A stretch of DNA of 64,000 bases, from assembly GCA_902584445.1 (NCBI GenBank), contig CACHZY010000007.1, positions 1 through 64,000 of the forward strand. Direction: 5' to 3'. Position 1 is the stretch's first letter. Every line of letters starts with the position of its first letter. The notes below the pieces were generated by a model. It was not told where the DNA came from. It searched no databases and was given only the letters and a program-made list of their open reading frames with translations. Of the stretch, positions 38,969 to 47,697 are shown piece by piece. Source of the stretch: an uncultured Bacteroidota bacterium. Lineage in GTDB: Bacteria > Bacteroidota > Bacteroidia > Flavobacteriales > Flavobacteriaceae. The position numbers and the translations under genes were made by a program.

Positions 38969-40129
38969 TTATTTAAGTAAATTTCTTGAAATTACTACCT
39001 TTTGGATTTCGCTAGTACCCTCTCCAATTGTACATAACTTCGAGTCTCTAAGAAATTTTTCAACTGGAAAATCCTTAGTAAACCCGTAACCACCATGAAT
39101 TTGAACCGCCTCGTTAGCAATTTTTACACAGGCTTCAGAGGCAAATAACTTAGCCATTGCCCCGATTTGAGTTACATTTTTGCCTTGACTTTTATCATTT
39201 CCAGCCTGAAAAGTAAGAAGCCTGGCAGCCTCAATCTCAGTTGCCATCTCTGCTAGTTTAAAACCAATACCCTGAAAGTGCCCAATAGGCTTACCGAACT
39301 GTTCACGTTCTTTAGAGTATTTAACCGAGGCTTCGAATGCTCCTAGAGCAACCCCAAGTGACAAAGCAGCAATTGAAATTCTTCCACCATCAAGAATCTT
39401 CATAGATTGAATAAAACCATCTCCAACAGGACCCAGGCGATGACTATCTGGTATGATACAATTATCAAAGACTAATTCTGCAGTCTCAGATGCACGCATT
39501 CCCAATTTATTCTCAACTTTTCCAGAACTAAAGCCAATCGTTCCCTTTGGAATAACAAAGCTAGTCATGCCATGACTATCTCCCTTTTCGCCATCTCGAA
39601 AAATTACAACAGATAGGTCACAAGATTTACCATGTGTGATAAAATTTTTAGTTCCATTCAGCACCCAATGATCTCCTTCTTTTTTTGCTGTTGCATTCAT
39701 TCCTTTAGCGTCAGATCCAGTACCTGGCTCGGTCAAACCCCAAGCTCCAAGCCATTCGCCAGTAGCCAGCTTTGGAAGCCACTTCAACTTTTGCTCTTCA
39801 TTTCCAAAAAGATTTATGTGTTCAGTAGCCAAAGAATTATGCGCCGCTATAGAGAGGCCAATTGAAGGGTCAACCTTTGATATTTCAATTATAATAGATA
39901 TATATTCTTGATAACCCATTCCAGCTCCACCATATATTTCTGGAATAAGTACACCCATGAATCCAAGTGAGCCAGCTTTTCGAAGTACCTCTAATGGAAA
40001 ATATTGGGCTTCATCCCATTCCATGTAATATGGACGAATATACTGCTCACAGAATTCTTGAGCAGAATCTGTCACCATTTTTTGGGTCTCATTTTGGTCG
40101 ACCTTTAAAATATTGTCAAGTTGAATCAT
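38969..40129 (-). CDS. Acyl-CoA dehydrogenase
   Basis: This 386-residue FAD enzyme catalyses the first step of fatty acid or branched-chain acyl-CoA oxidation. Family segments are [31 protein letters not shown] and the C-terminal IGEGTSEIQ, which carries the usual catalytic Glu. The length and motifs fit short-chain acyl-CoA dehydrogenases, but the chain length is not determined. It has its own promoter at 40,147-40,176. Confidence 0.95.
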   Translation of the reverse strand: MIQLDNILKVDQNETQKMVTDSAQEFCEQYIRPYYMEWDEAQYFPLEVLRKAGSLGFMGVLIPEIYGGAGMGYQEYISIIIEISKVDPSIGLSIAAHNSLATEHINLFGNEEQKLKWLPKLATGEWLGAWGLTEPGTGSDAKGMNATAKKEGDHWVLNGTKNFITHGKSCDLSVVIFRDGEKGDSHGMTSFVIPKGTIGFSSGKVENKLGMRASETAELVFDNCIIPDSHRLGPVGDGFIQSMKILDGGRISIAALSLGVALGAFEASVKYSKEREQFGKPIGHFQGIGFKLAEMATEIEAARLLTFQAGNDKSQGKNVTQIGAMAKLFASEACVKIANEAVQIHGGYGFTKDFPVEKFLRDSKLCTIGEGTSEIQKVVISRNLLK

Positions 40130-40146
40130 ATGATAATTAAAGTCTA

Positions 40147-40176
40147 CAAATATACGCTTATTATGTTTATTTTCAA
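40147..40176 (-). promoter_or_regulatory. Bacteroidota-type promoter for the acyl-CoA dehydrogenase
   Basis: TTG (40,174-40,176), a 19 nt spacer, and TATATTTG (40,147-40,154) form a full match to the phylum consensus. The ATG is 17 nt downstream of the -7 box. Confidence 0.75.
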
Positions 40177-40299
40177 TAAATCAAAATCTGCTATTTTTAT
40201 TAAATTTTTATAAATACTCGTGGGGTTTACTTCAAGAAATAAGTTTAAAATAATTTGAAGTTTTATTGGATAAAATTACCTATTTAGTTAATCAGCTCA

Positions 40300-41907
40300 T
40301 TAACTATCGCTTATCCTGTCGGTAGCAGAAATATAGCGATTCAACTCCGCCTTAACGCTTGGATAAAGAATCATCAAACCAATCATATTAGGAAAAACTA
40401 AAGCAAGAATCATTGCATCAGAAAAAGTCCAAACAGCGGACATATCACCTGCGGCACCAATCACAACAAAAATCAAAAATAAAATCTTGTATGAGAGATC
40501 AGCAAACTTACTTTTTCCAAATAGAAACATCCATGATTGTAATCCATAATATGACCAAGAAATCATTGTAGAAACGGCAAATAATACAACTGCTAAGGTT
40601 AAAAATGGACCAGCAAAAGAAATATATTTTGAAAAAGCTGCAGTTGTTATACCTGCACCTTCAACAATGGCTCCATCAATTATTACTTTACCCCCAACAC
40701 CACCATATTCAAATATAGTATTATCTCCATTAAATATAATAATAACTAATGCTGTCATGGTACAAATCACAACTGTATCGATGAATGGTTCTAATAACGC
40801 TACTAAACCCTCTGAAGCTGCATAATTTGTCTTTACGGCTGAGTGAGCAATAGATGCTGATCCCGCTCCAGCTTCATTGGAAAATGCGGCTCGCCTAAAG
40901 CCTGTAATTAAAACCCCTAAAAATCCTCCAAGACCAGCTTGTGGATTAAAAGCTTGTTTAAAAATCATTCCAAAAGCATCATCAACGTAGTTAAAATTTG
41001 TAATAATTATGTAAAGACAAGCCAATAAATAAGTTAAAGCCATAAAAGGGACTATTTTTTCTGTGACTAGGGCAATTCTCTTAATACCTCCAATTATTAT
41101 AATTCCAACAAAAATCATCATAATTATTCCTATAATAGTTCTTGCGCTTCCACCGGTAAACCCAAAAGAATTCACTAACTGCATTGCAGCTTGGTTAGAC
41201 TGAGCAGCATTTCCGCCGCCAAAAGAAGCGCCAATGCAGAGTACAGCAAAAATTATTGCAAGAATTTTTCCAATTTTAGCAAAACCACGTTCCTCAAGTC
41301 CTTTAGACAGATAATACATTGGCCCCCCATAAACAGTACCTGCCTTATCAACATCTCTATATTTGACTCCTAAAGTACATTCTACAAACTTTGTTGACAT
41401 TCCAAGTAAACCACATAAAATCATCCAAAAAGTAGCTCCAGGCCCTCCAACGGCAATAGCTAATGCAACACCAGCAATATTTCCATTACCAACTGTTCCA
41501 GAAACGGCAGTTGCCAATGCCTGAAAATGACTAACTTCTCCCTCTTCTACTTTATTTTGAATAGGTTTTTTTTTGTTTGAGTCATTTCCAAAATCCCTAT
41601 TACTTACTTGATCTAAAGCATTATATCTTCCACTCACTGTCCGAATAGCTAAGGGAATTCTTCGAAGATTTACAAAGTTAAAGTAGAGGGTAAAAAATAA
41701 TGCCCCACCAACCAACAAGAAAATAATTGTAGGAATTGAAGTCCCAGGAAAACTATGTAAAACAACTCCTCCCCACCAATTTGCTATAGGAGTGAAAGCT
41801 TCATTTATTTTGTCATCCAACCCTACCTGTTGAGCACCGCTGACTTTGGGGAGATTAAAAAAAATAAAAAAACTAATTATTTTAAAAAAATTATCTTTTC
41901 TATTCAT
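40300..41907 (-). CDS. Sodium:alanine/glycine symporter family (AGCS)
   Basis: This is a 535-residue inner-membrane amino acid:cation symporter. It has a long N-terminal extension with a cleavable-looking hydrophobic segment (ending VSGAQQ), then about eleven membrane helices. Family motifs include GTVGNGNIAGVALAIAVGGP near residue 135 and GFRRAAFSNEAGAGSA in the second half. The exact amino acid is not predictable. It stands alone between acyl-CoA dehydrogenase and a PspC-like gene. Confidence 0.93.
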   Translation of the reverse strand: MNRKDNFFKIISFFIFFNLPKVSGAQQVGLDDKINEAFTPIANWWGGVVLHSFPGTSIPTIIFLLVGGALFFTLYFNFVNLRRIPLAIRTVSGRYNALDQVSNRDFGNDSNKKKPIQNKVEEGEVSHFQALATAVSGTVGNGNIAGVALAIAVGGPGATFWMILCGLLGMSTKFVECTLGVKYRDVDKAGTVYGGPMYYLSKGLEERGFAKIGKILAIIFAVLCIGASFGGGNAAQSNQAAMQLVNSFGFTGGSARTIIGIIMMIFVGIIIIGGIKRIALVTEKIVPFMALTYLLACLYIIITNFNYVDDAFGMIFKQAFNPQAGLGGFLGVLITGFRRAAFSNEAGAGSASIAHSAVKTNYAASEGLVALLEPFIDTVVICTMTALVIIIFNGDNTIFEYGGVGGKVIIDGAIVEGAGITTAAFSKYISFAGPFLTLAVVLFAVSTMISWSYYGLQSWMFLFGKSKFADLSYKILFLIFVVIGAAGDMSAVWTFSDAMILALVFPNMIGLMILYPSVKAELNRYISATDRISDS

Positions 41908-42065
41908 TGACTAAAGGATTGTATACATTATGTTAAAAGCAAAGTAAAGTAAAACTAATTCAAATCAAAAATTGAATTTAATTTTTAGAAAACCTTTTTT
42001 AAAAATTAATTATTAAACTAAGGAGCCCTGTAAAAAGATCATTAACAACTTATTATTAAAACGGT

Positions 42066-42293
42066 TTACAAGTCGAAAACAGAAGTTCTTTTAGTGTAAA
42101 TCATATCTTTTAATCTAAGCCAGAATGCTAATGTAAGATATATTATAAAACCGCCGATTAGAGTAGTAAAGGATGCATATATAAAAAAAAGACGAACACT
42201 CTTAACCTTCATTCCTAATGAATCGGCCAGCCTTGTACAAACTGTAAATCCATATCTCTCAAAAAAATGCCGTAATGAGATAAACCGATTCAA
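42066..42293 (-). CDS. PspC domain protein
   Basis: This is a 75-residue protein with a short amphipathic N-terminus and one or two hydrophobic segments (VRLFFIYASFTTLIGGFIIY). It matches the PspC pattern of CTRLADSLGMKVKSVRLFF. In other bacteria PspC senses membrane stress. It lies 33 bp after the rhodanese gene and is probably co-transcribed with it. Confidence 0.75.
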   Translation of the reverse strand: MNRFISLRHFFERYGFTVCTRLADSLGMKVKSVRLFFIYASFTTLIGGFIIYLTLAFWLRLKDMIYTKRTSVFDL

Positions 42294-42326
42294 GTATTAA
42301 TTAAATTATTTTAAATATTAAAAAAA

Positions 42327-42632
42327 TTAGACATCTTCTCCCTCCCAATCCAAAAAACCGCCTAAAAGATTTTTCACGACTCCAATACCATAATGTTTCA
42401 TTATCTGACAAGCCTTTGAGCTTCTAGCTCCAGAGCGGCAATAAACATAGTAATTTTTGGAATTATCTAATGCTAATATTTTTTCTACAAAATCTTCTGG
42501 TTTATTAATGTCTATTAAAGTAGCATTAGGGATGTGTCCAGCATTATATTCCTCAAGGGTTCGAACATCCAATAAAAAACTATTATTATCAGATTTTAGT
42601 TCCGACCGCCATTCATTTTGTGATAAATCCAT
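42327..42632 (-). CDS. Rhodanese-like domain protein
   Basis: This is a 101-residue single-domain sulfurtransferase. The active loop is YCRSGARSSKAC, with the catalytic Cys in the usual position, and the domain ends GGFLDWEGEDV. The ATG at 42,632 (MDLSQNEWRSEL) is chosen because the longer frame begins with TTG. It is divergent from the MarR regulator, and the shared 100 bp contains the palindromic operator. Confidence 0.9.
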   Translation of the reverse strand: MDLSQNEWRSELKSDNNSFLLDVRTLEEYNAGHIPNATLIDINKPEDFVEKILALDNSKNYYVYCRSGARSSKACQIMKHYGIGVVKNLLGGFLDWEGEDV

Positions 42633-42705
42633 CTTAATGTCAAAAATAAGTTTAAAATGACCTAGCAATAAATATATAACATTTTTTTTAATATTTTTTA
42701 TATAT

Positions 42706-42732
42706 TTGTGTATACAATATTTGTATACACAA
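42706..42732 (+). promoter_or_regulatory. Perfect palindromic operator at the MarR gene start
   Basis: The 12-nt arms TTGTGTATACAA and TTGTATACACAA are exact reverse complements separated by TAT. The site overlaps a TATATTTG -7 box (42,701-42,708) and reaches the first base of the ATG at 42,732. It is placed to block transcription start, as expected for an autorepressing MarR dimer. Nothing else with this repeat was noticed in the window. Confidence 0.8.
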
Positions 42733-43166
42733 TGGATGGATATTTAGAAATTGCCAAAAACACAGTTGTTGGAATGCTTAAAGCAGGAAACAAAGCTGAA
42801 CAATATTTAAATGGAACTTTGAAACCTTTTGATATATCACTTCAGCAGTTCAATGTACTAAGAATTCTTCGAGGACGCAAAGGAAAAGCGGCTAATTTAA
42901 ACACAGTTCAACAAAGAATGATTCATAAAATGAGTAACACTAGTCGATTAATTGATAAATTAATAGAAAAAAAATTGGTCGAGAGAGAAATTTGTCCTGA
43001 TAACAGAAGAAAAATTGAAATATTTATCACCAATAGGGGTCTAAATTTATTGGATGATCTAGATAATAAAATTCAAATGACAGAAGCAGAAATTTTAAAA
43101 CCACTCTCTATTGATGATCAGAAAATTTTAAGAAATCTAATCAATAAAATAACACTTAATAATTAA
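42732..43166 (+). CDS. MarR family transcriptional regulator
   Basis: This is a 144-residue winged-helix dimeric regulator. It contains ISLQQFNVLRILRGRKGKAA, then the recognition region NTVQQRMIHKMSNTSRLIDK and the wing LVEREICPDNRRKIEIFITN. The ATG at 42,732 (MDGYLEIAKN) is preferred over GTG at 42,708, which lies inside the operator. It is followed 19 bp later by YceI, probably its main target gene. The ligand is unknown. Confidence 0.92.
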   Translation: MDGYLEIAKNTVVGMLKAGNKAEQYLNGTLKPFDISLQQFNVLRILRGRKGKAANLNTVQQRMIHKMSNTSRLIDKLIEKKLVEREICPDNRRKIEIFITNRGLNLLDDLDNKIQMTEAEILKPLSIDDQKILRNLINKITLNN

Positions 43167-43185
43167 ATATTAAACTACACCAAAC

Positions 43186-43764
43186 ATGAAAAATTATTTT
43201 ACAATTTCAATAATCACTACAATATTAATTTTTACAACCATTTCAATAAACGCTCAAGAAAAATTATTAAATATAGAAAGTAGTGTAATAAGATGGTATG
43301 GAGAAGAAATTACAGGGAAACAGCATTATGGAGATCTTAAGTTTTCTAGCGGTAATATTCAAATTAATAATAAAGTTGTTTCTAGCGGTAATTTTATAGT
43401 AAACATGAATTCATTAACGGTAGAAGATTTGTCGGGTGGTGGTAAAAAACGCCTTGAAGGTCATTTAAGGTCATCTGCCTTCTTCGGTGTTTCAGATCAT
43501 CCACAGGCATCGTTAAATATATCTTCAATGGTTGATATTGATGGTGATTCTCAAATATTAGATGGAGAATTAACAATAAAAGGTATTACACATCCAATTA
43601 ATTTTTCAATTACATTAAACTCTGAAAATAATGCAACAGCTATGCTGGTTTTTGACAGATCAAAATACGATGTTCGTTTCCGATCTGGATCTTTCTTTGA
43701 TGAGTTAGGAGATAAATTGATTCTGGATGACATTAAACTCGAAGTGGCGCTTGAATTTAATTAG
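43186..43764 (+). CDS. YceI family periplasmic protein
   Basis: This is a 192-residue secreted beta-barrel lipid-binding protein of the YceI family, with a signal peptide ending at NAQEK. Family features are SVIRWYGEEITGKQHYGDLKF, LRSSAFFGVSDHPQASL and ITHPINFSITL. YceI proteins bind isoprenoid-type lipids such as polyprenols or quinones. It is co-transcribed with the MarR gene. Its stop lies 22 bp before the trp promoter. Confidence 0.92.
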   Translation: MKNYFTISIITTILIFTTISINAQEKLLNIESSVIRWYGEEITGKQHYGDLKFSSGNIQINNKVVSSGNFIVNMNSLTVEDLSGGGKKRLEGHLRSSAFFGVSDHPQASLNISSMVDIDGDSQILDGELTIKGITHPINFSITLNSENNATAMLVFDRSKYDVRFRSGSFFDELGDKLILDDIKLEVALEFN

Positions 43765-43785
43765 TTTTAAAAAATAATTTATAAG

Positions 43786-43815
43786 TTGTCAAATAGTAAT
43801 TTTGAATTATATTTG
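43786..43815 (+). promoter_or_regulatory. trp operon promoter
   Basis: TTG (43,786-43,788), 19 nt, then TATATTTG (43,808-43,815) is a full match to the Bacteroidota promoter. Only 4 nt separate the -7 box from the ATG of the leader peptide, so transcription probably starts at or next to that ATG. Confidence 0.82.
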
Positions 43816-43819
43816 CAAA

Positions 43820-43867
43820 ATGAGATTTAAAACCGAAGACATCAATTGGTGGAACGACTTGACCTAG
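43820..43867 (+). CDS. trpL: trp leader peptide
   Basis: This is a 15-residue peptide, MRFKTEDINWWNDLT, with two adjacent Trp codons (TGG TGG at 43,847-43,852). It lies between a strong promoter and an intrinsic terminator upstream of trpE. This is the classic layout for ribosome-mediated attenuation, where ribosome stalling at Trp codons under Trp shortage prevents terminator folding. The start is probably used on a leaderless mRNA. A peptide this short would not be recognised alone; the context gives the confidence. Confidence 0.88.
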   Translation: MRFKTEDINWWNDLT

Positions 43868-43902
43868 TTCAAATCGTGATACTGCTGTTTCATATATTTA
43901 GG

Positions 43903-43931
43903 AGGCTTGTCATTACGACAAGCCTTTTTTA
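43903..43931 (+). terminator. trp attenuator terminator
   Basis: The perfect 9 bp stem AGGCTTGTC/GACAAGCCT with loop ATTAC is followed by a T-tract, 36 nt after the leader stop and just before trpE (43,942). A weak antiterminator could form by pairing CCTA...AAAT near the leader stop (43,863-43,876) with ATTTAGG overlapping the terminator 5' arm; this alternative is a by-eye proposal. Confidence 0.88.
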
Positions 43932-43941
43932 ATTTAGGACA

Positions 43942-45351
43942 ATGGAAAATAAAAAGAAGTACAGACTTAAATCCATACATAGAAAAATACTTGCGGATAC
44001 ATATACGCCAGTAAGTGTATATCTTAAAATAAGGGATCAATTTCCTCACAGCTTACTTTTGGAAAGTAGTGACTATGATGCTAGAGCTAATAATTTTTCC
44101 TATATATGTTGCAATCCAATCGCATCCATTAGTATATCAAATGGCAATATTGATTACAATTATCCTGATGGTTTAAAATACAGCAGAGGGATAGATTTAA
44201 AAGATAATATTCCTAATCTTATACAATCTTTTTCAAACCAATTTAAATCTGAAAAACACCAATTTAAATTTATTACCAATGGATTATTTGGATATCTCTC
44301 TCACGAGGCAGTTGGTCATTTTGAATCGATCTCTTTGGATGAAAATAAAAGTCATTTTAACACCCCGGATATTTACTATGCTGTTTATCAAAACATTATT
44401 GCGATTAGTCTTTTTAATCATGAGGCACACGTATTTTCCAATAGTTTAAGTGGAGAGGACAACCTGGATGAGATTGAACAGATTATCAAAAAAGATAATA
44501 TTGCAACTTATCAATTCGAGAAAAAGGGTGAAAAGTCATCGAATCTTACAGACGAAGAATTTCTAGCTCTTGTTCAAAAAGGAAAAGAACACTGCTTTAG
44601 AGGAGATGTTTTTCAATTGGTGCTTTCCAGAAGATTCTCTCAAGGCTTCACAGGAGATGAATTCAATGTTTATCGCACCTTAAGATCTATCAATCCATCT
44701 CCTTACCTTTTTTTCTTTGACTATGGTGACTTTAAAATTTTTGGGAGTTCTCCTGAAGCCCAGCTTATTGTAAAGGACGGAAAAGCTGAAATTCATCCTA
44801 TTGCAGGAACTTTTAAACGAACAGGAAATGATGCTGAGGACCAGTTATCAGCAGAACGATTAGCTGCTGACCCAAAAGAGAACAGTGAACACGTAATGCT
44901 TGTAGATTTAGCGAGGAATGATCTTAGTAGAAATGGTACTGAAGTAGTAGTTGAGAAAAATAGAGAAATTCAGTTTTTCTCCCATGTGATTCATTTGGTT
45001 TCAAAGGTAACTGGATTATTGAAGTCTAAAACAGCATCATATCAAATGGTCGCAGACACCTTTCCAGCAGGAACATTAAGCGGAGCCCCGAAGCACAAAG
45101 CACTTCAATTGATTGACAAATATGAAAATGTAGCCCGTAATTTTTACGGAGGTGCATTGGGGTATATGGATTTTGATGGGAATTTTAACCACTGCATTAT
45201 CATCCGGTCTTTTATGAGTAGAAATCAAATGCTTCATTATCAAGCTGGTGCAGGAATTGTCTCGAAATCCGTCCCGGAAAATGAATTACAAGAAGTATAT
45301 AATAAATTGGGTGCTTTAGACAAAGCGCTAAACATCGCAGAAAAACTTTAG
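43942..45351 (+). CDS. trpE: Anthranilate synthase component I
   Basis: TrpE converts chorismate to anthranilate, the first committed step to tryptophan, with TrpG supplying ammonia. The protein has 469 residues. The N-terminal LLESSDYD matches the LLES feedback-inhibition site for Trp. The catalytic domain contains FGSSPEAQLIV, HPIAGTFKRTG, LVDLARNDL and LSGAPKHKALQLID. It follows the attenuator by 10 bp and precedes trpG by 1 bp. Confidence 0.98.
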   Translation: MENKKKYRLKSIHRKILADTYTPVSVYLKIRDQFPHSLLLESSDYDARANNFSYICCNPIASISISNGNIDYNYPDGLKYSRGIDLKDNIPNLIQSFSNQFKSEKHQFKFITNGLFGYLSHEAVGHFESISLDENKSHFNTPDIYYAVYQNIIAISLFNHEAHVFSNSLSGEDNLDEIEQIIKKDNIATYQFEKKGEKSSNLTDEEFLALVQKGKEHCFRGDVFQLVLSRRFSQGFTGDEFNVYRTLRSINPSPYLFFFDYGDFKIFGSSPEAQLIVKDGKAEIHPIAGTFKRTGNDAEDQLSAERLAADPKENSEHVMLVDLARNDLSRNGTEVVVEKNREIQFFSHVIHLVSKVTGLLKSKTASYQMVADTFPAGTLSGAPKHKALQLIDKYENVARNFYGGALGYMDFDGNFNHCIIIRSFMSRNQMLHYQAGAGIVSKSVPENELQEVYNKLGALDKALNIAEKL

Positions 45352-45352
45352 A

Positions 45353-45916
45353 ATGAAAAAAATATTTGTCATAGATAATTACGATTCGTTTACCTATAAT
45401 TTAGTGCATTACTTAGAAGAACTTGGTGCCAGAGTTACTGTGAAGCGAAATGATCAATTTGAACTTTCAGAAATAGAAGACTATGAATATTTATTACTTT
45501 CTCCGGGGCCAGGAATTCCTGATGAAGCAGGGTTGTTAAAAGCGGCAATTGAAAGATATGCTCCCTCTAAAAAAATATTAGGTGTTTGCTTGGGTCAACA
45601 AGCTATCGGTGAAGTTTTTGGAGCAAAGCTAAATAATCTAAATACTGTTTTCCATGGGGTAGCCACACCAATAAATATTACAGAAAAGGATCTTTTATTT
45701 TATGATTTACCAGATAGTTTCGAAGTAGGACGGTATCATTCCTGGGTTGTTAAAACCCCCTTACCGGAAGATTTAGTAGCAACTTCTTTTGACAATAATA
45801 AACAATTAATGTCATTAAGACATAGGAATTACTCTGTAAGAGCCGTTCAATTTCACCCAGAGTCAATTTTGACCATGTATGGTAAAAAAATATTAGAAAA
45901 CTGGATCAATAGTTAA
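45353..45916 (+). CDS. trpG: Anthranilate synthase component II (glutamine amidotransferase)
   Basis: This 187-residue class I amidotransferase supplies ammonia to TrpE. The catalytic Cys is in GVCLGQQAIGEVFG, the oxyanion region is LSPGPGIPDEAG, and the His-Glu pair is in VQFHPESILT. It is not fused to TrpE or TrpD. It sits 1 bp after trpE and 3 bp before trpD. Confidence 0.98.
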   Translation: MKKIFVIDNYDSFTYNLVHYLEELGARVTVKRNDQFELSEIEDYEYLLLSPGPGIPDEAGLLKAAIERYAPSKKILGVCLGQQAIGEVFGAKLNNLNTVFHGVATPINITEKDLLFYDLPDSFEVGRYHSWVVKTPLPEDLVATSFDNNKQLMSLRHRNYSVRAVQFHPESILTMYGKKILENWINS

Positions 45917-45919
45917 ATT

Positions 45920-46915
45920 ATGAGAGCAATTCTAAACAGACTAGCACAGCATGAAACTCTTGAGGTTTCAGAGGCTGAAAAAATACTAACCGGAATCGCT
46001 GAAGGGCAATACAACCCAAGTCAAATTGCAGCTTTCTTAACTGTTTTTATGATGCGTAGCATAACGCTAAAAGAGTTAGAAGGGTTTCGGAAAGCATTGC
46101 AAAAGCTATGTTTGTCTATAGATTTGAGCGACTTTTCCCCGATTGATTTATGTGGAACAGGAGGAGATGGTAAAGACACTTTCAACATTTCAACCCTTGC
46201 GTCCTTTGTTACCGCTGGGGCCGAAATAAAAGTTGCCAAACACGGAAATTATGGGGTTTCCTCAGGTTGTGGTTCAAGCAACGTGTTGGAGTATTTAGGA
46301 ATAAAATTTTCAAATGATGGTGATTTTTTAAAGCGCTGTATAGAAGAAGCAGGAATCTGTAACCTTCATGCACCACTTTTTCATCCAGCTATGAAAAATA
46401 TTGCGCCAATTAGAAGAGAACTAGGGGTGAAAACATTTTTTAATATGTTAGGTCCATTGGTCAATCCAGCCTACCCAAAATATCAACTAACTGGAGTTTT
46501 TAACCTTGAGCTGGCAAGGATTTACGGTTATCTTTTTCAGAATTCAAAACAGCATTTCACAATTCTGTTCTCCCTGGACGGATACGATGAAATTTCCCTA
46601 ACTGGACCTACAAAAGCAATTAGAAATAAAGGAGAGTTTATTATCGATGCATCGGATTTCGGAATTCATTCTTTAAAAGCAGAAGCAATTAGTGGTGGGT
46701 CAAATATCCCATCATCGGCAGCAATATTTACAAAGGTTTTAGAGGGAAAAGGAAGTAAAGCTCAAAATAATGTTGTCTGCGCTAATGCCGCAATGGCAAT
46801 TGCTACTGTTACTGATTGTAATCCAAAAGAGGGATTTGAAAAAGCAAAGGAGTCATTATTGTCAGGTAAAGCAAATAAAGCTTTCAAAAAACTACAAAAG
46901 TTAAGCGCCACATGA
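45920..46915 (+). CDS. trpD: Anthranilate phosphoribosyltransferase
   Basis: TrpD joins anthranilate to phosphoribosyl pyrophosphate. The protein has 331 residues. The PRPP-binding motif is CGTGGDGKDTFNIST (near residue 75), followed by KHGNYGVSSGCGSSNVLEYLG and HAPLFHPAMKNIAPIRRELG. It overlaps trpC by 4 bp, consistent with translational coupling. Confidence 0.98.
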   Translation: MRAILNRLAQHETLEVSEAEKILTGIAEGQYNPSQIAAFLTVFMMRSITLKELEGFRKALQKLCLSIDLSDFSPIDLCGTGGDGKDTFNISTLASFVTAGAEIKVAKHGNYGVSSGCGSSNVLEYLGIKFSNDGDFLKRCIEEAGICNLHAPLFHPAMKNIAPIRRELGVKTFFNMLGPLVNPAYPKYQLTGVFNLELARIYGYLFQNSKQHFTILFSLDGYDEISLTGPTKAIRNKGEFIIDASDFGIHSLKAEAISGGSNIPSSAAIFTKVLEGKGSKAQNNVVCANAAMAIATVTDCNPKEGFEKAKESLLSGKANKAFKKLQKLSAT

Positions 46916-47697
46916 GTATTTTAAATGAAATAATTTCAGATAAAAAAAAAGAAGTAGAGCTAAGAAAGAAACTTTTCCCATCAACCTATTGGGAAAAATC
47001 TCCTTTATTTGGTCGAAAAACCTATTCATTAGCAAATAAACTTAAAAATAGCCATTCGGGGATTATCGCTGAACACAAACGACGATCTCCTTCTAGATCT
47101 AATATCAACAATGGCTTATCGATATCCGAAGTAGCAATAGGCTATGAGGCAGCAGGGGTATGCGGTATGTCTATCCTCACTGATTTGAAATATTTCGGTG
47201 GAAGTCTAGAAGATCTTAATGCCGCAAGGGCCGTATGTAAATTTCCATTATTAAGAAAAGAATTTATCATTGATCCTTATCAAGTGATTGAGGCCAAGGC
47301 AAATGGAGCTGACGTAGTCCTATTAATTGCAGCCATATTGAGTCGAGATAAAATCAAATTACTTTCCGAAACAGCTAAAAGCCTTAACTTGGAAGTGCTT
47401 CTTGAAGTTCATAATGAAAAGGAACTGGAAAAATCAATTATGCCAAGTTTGGATATGTTGGGTGTTAATAATCGTAATTTAAAAACATTCGAAGTAAATC
47501 TAGAAAAGAGCAGGGAGTTAGCCCCTAAAATCCCGGATGATTTTGTAAAGGTATCCGAGAGCGGAATAAGTAAAATTGAGTCAATTCAGGATTTAAAAAC
47601 TTTTGGTTTTCAAGGGTTTTTAATTGGCGAGAGCTTCATGAAGTCAGCTGATCCTGGAGATTCGGCTTTAAATTTCATTAAAAAACTAGAATCATGA
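46912..47697 (+). CDS. trpC: Indole-3-glycerol phosphate synthase
   Basis: TrpC closes the indole ring. The 261-residue TIM barrel contains IIAEHKRRSPSRSNIN (catalytic Lys region), LLRKEFIIDPYQVIEA, LGVNNRNLKTF and SESGISKIESI near the phosphate site. It is not fused to TrpF. It overlaps trpF by 4 bp. Confidence 0.98.
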   Translation: MSILNEIISDKKKEVELRKKLFPSTYWEKSPLFGRKTYSLANKLKNSHSGIIAEHKRRSPSRSNINNGLSISEVAIGYEAAGVCGMSILTDLKYFGGSLEDLNAARAVCKFPLLRKEFIIDPYQVIEAKANGADVVLLIAAILSRDKIKLLSETAKSLNLEVLLEVHNEKELEKSIMPSLDMLGVNNRNLKTFEVNLEKSRELAPKIPDDFVKVSESGISKIESIQDLKTFGFQGFLIGESFMKSADPGDSALNFIKKLES

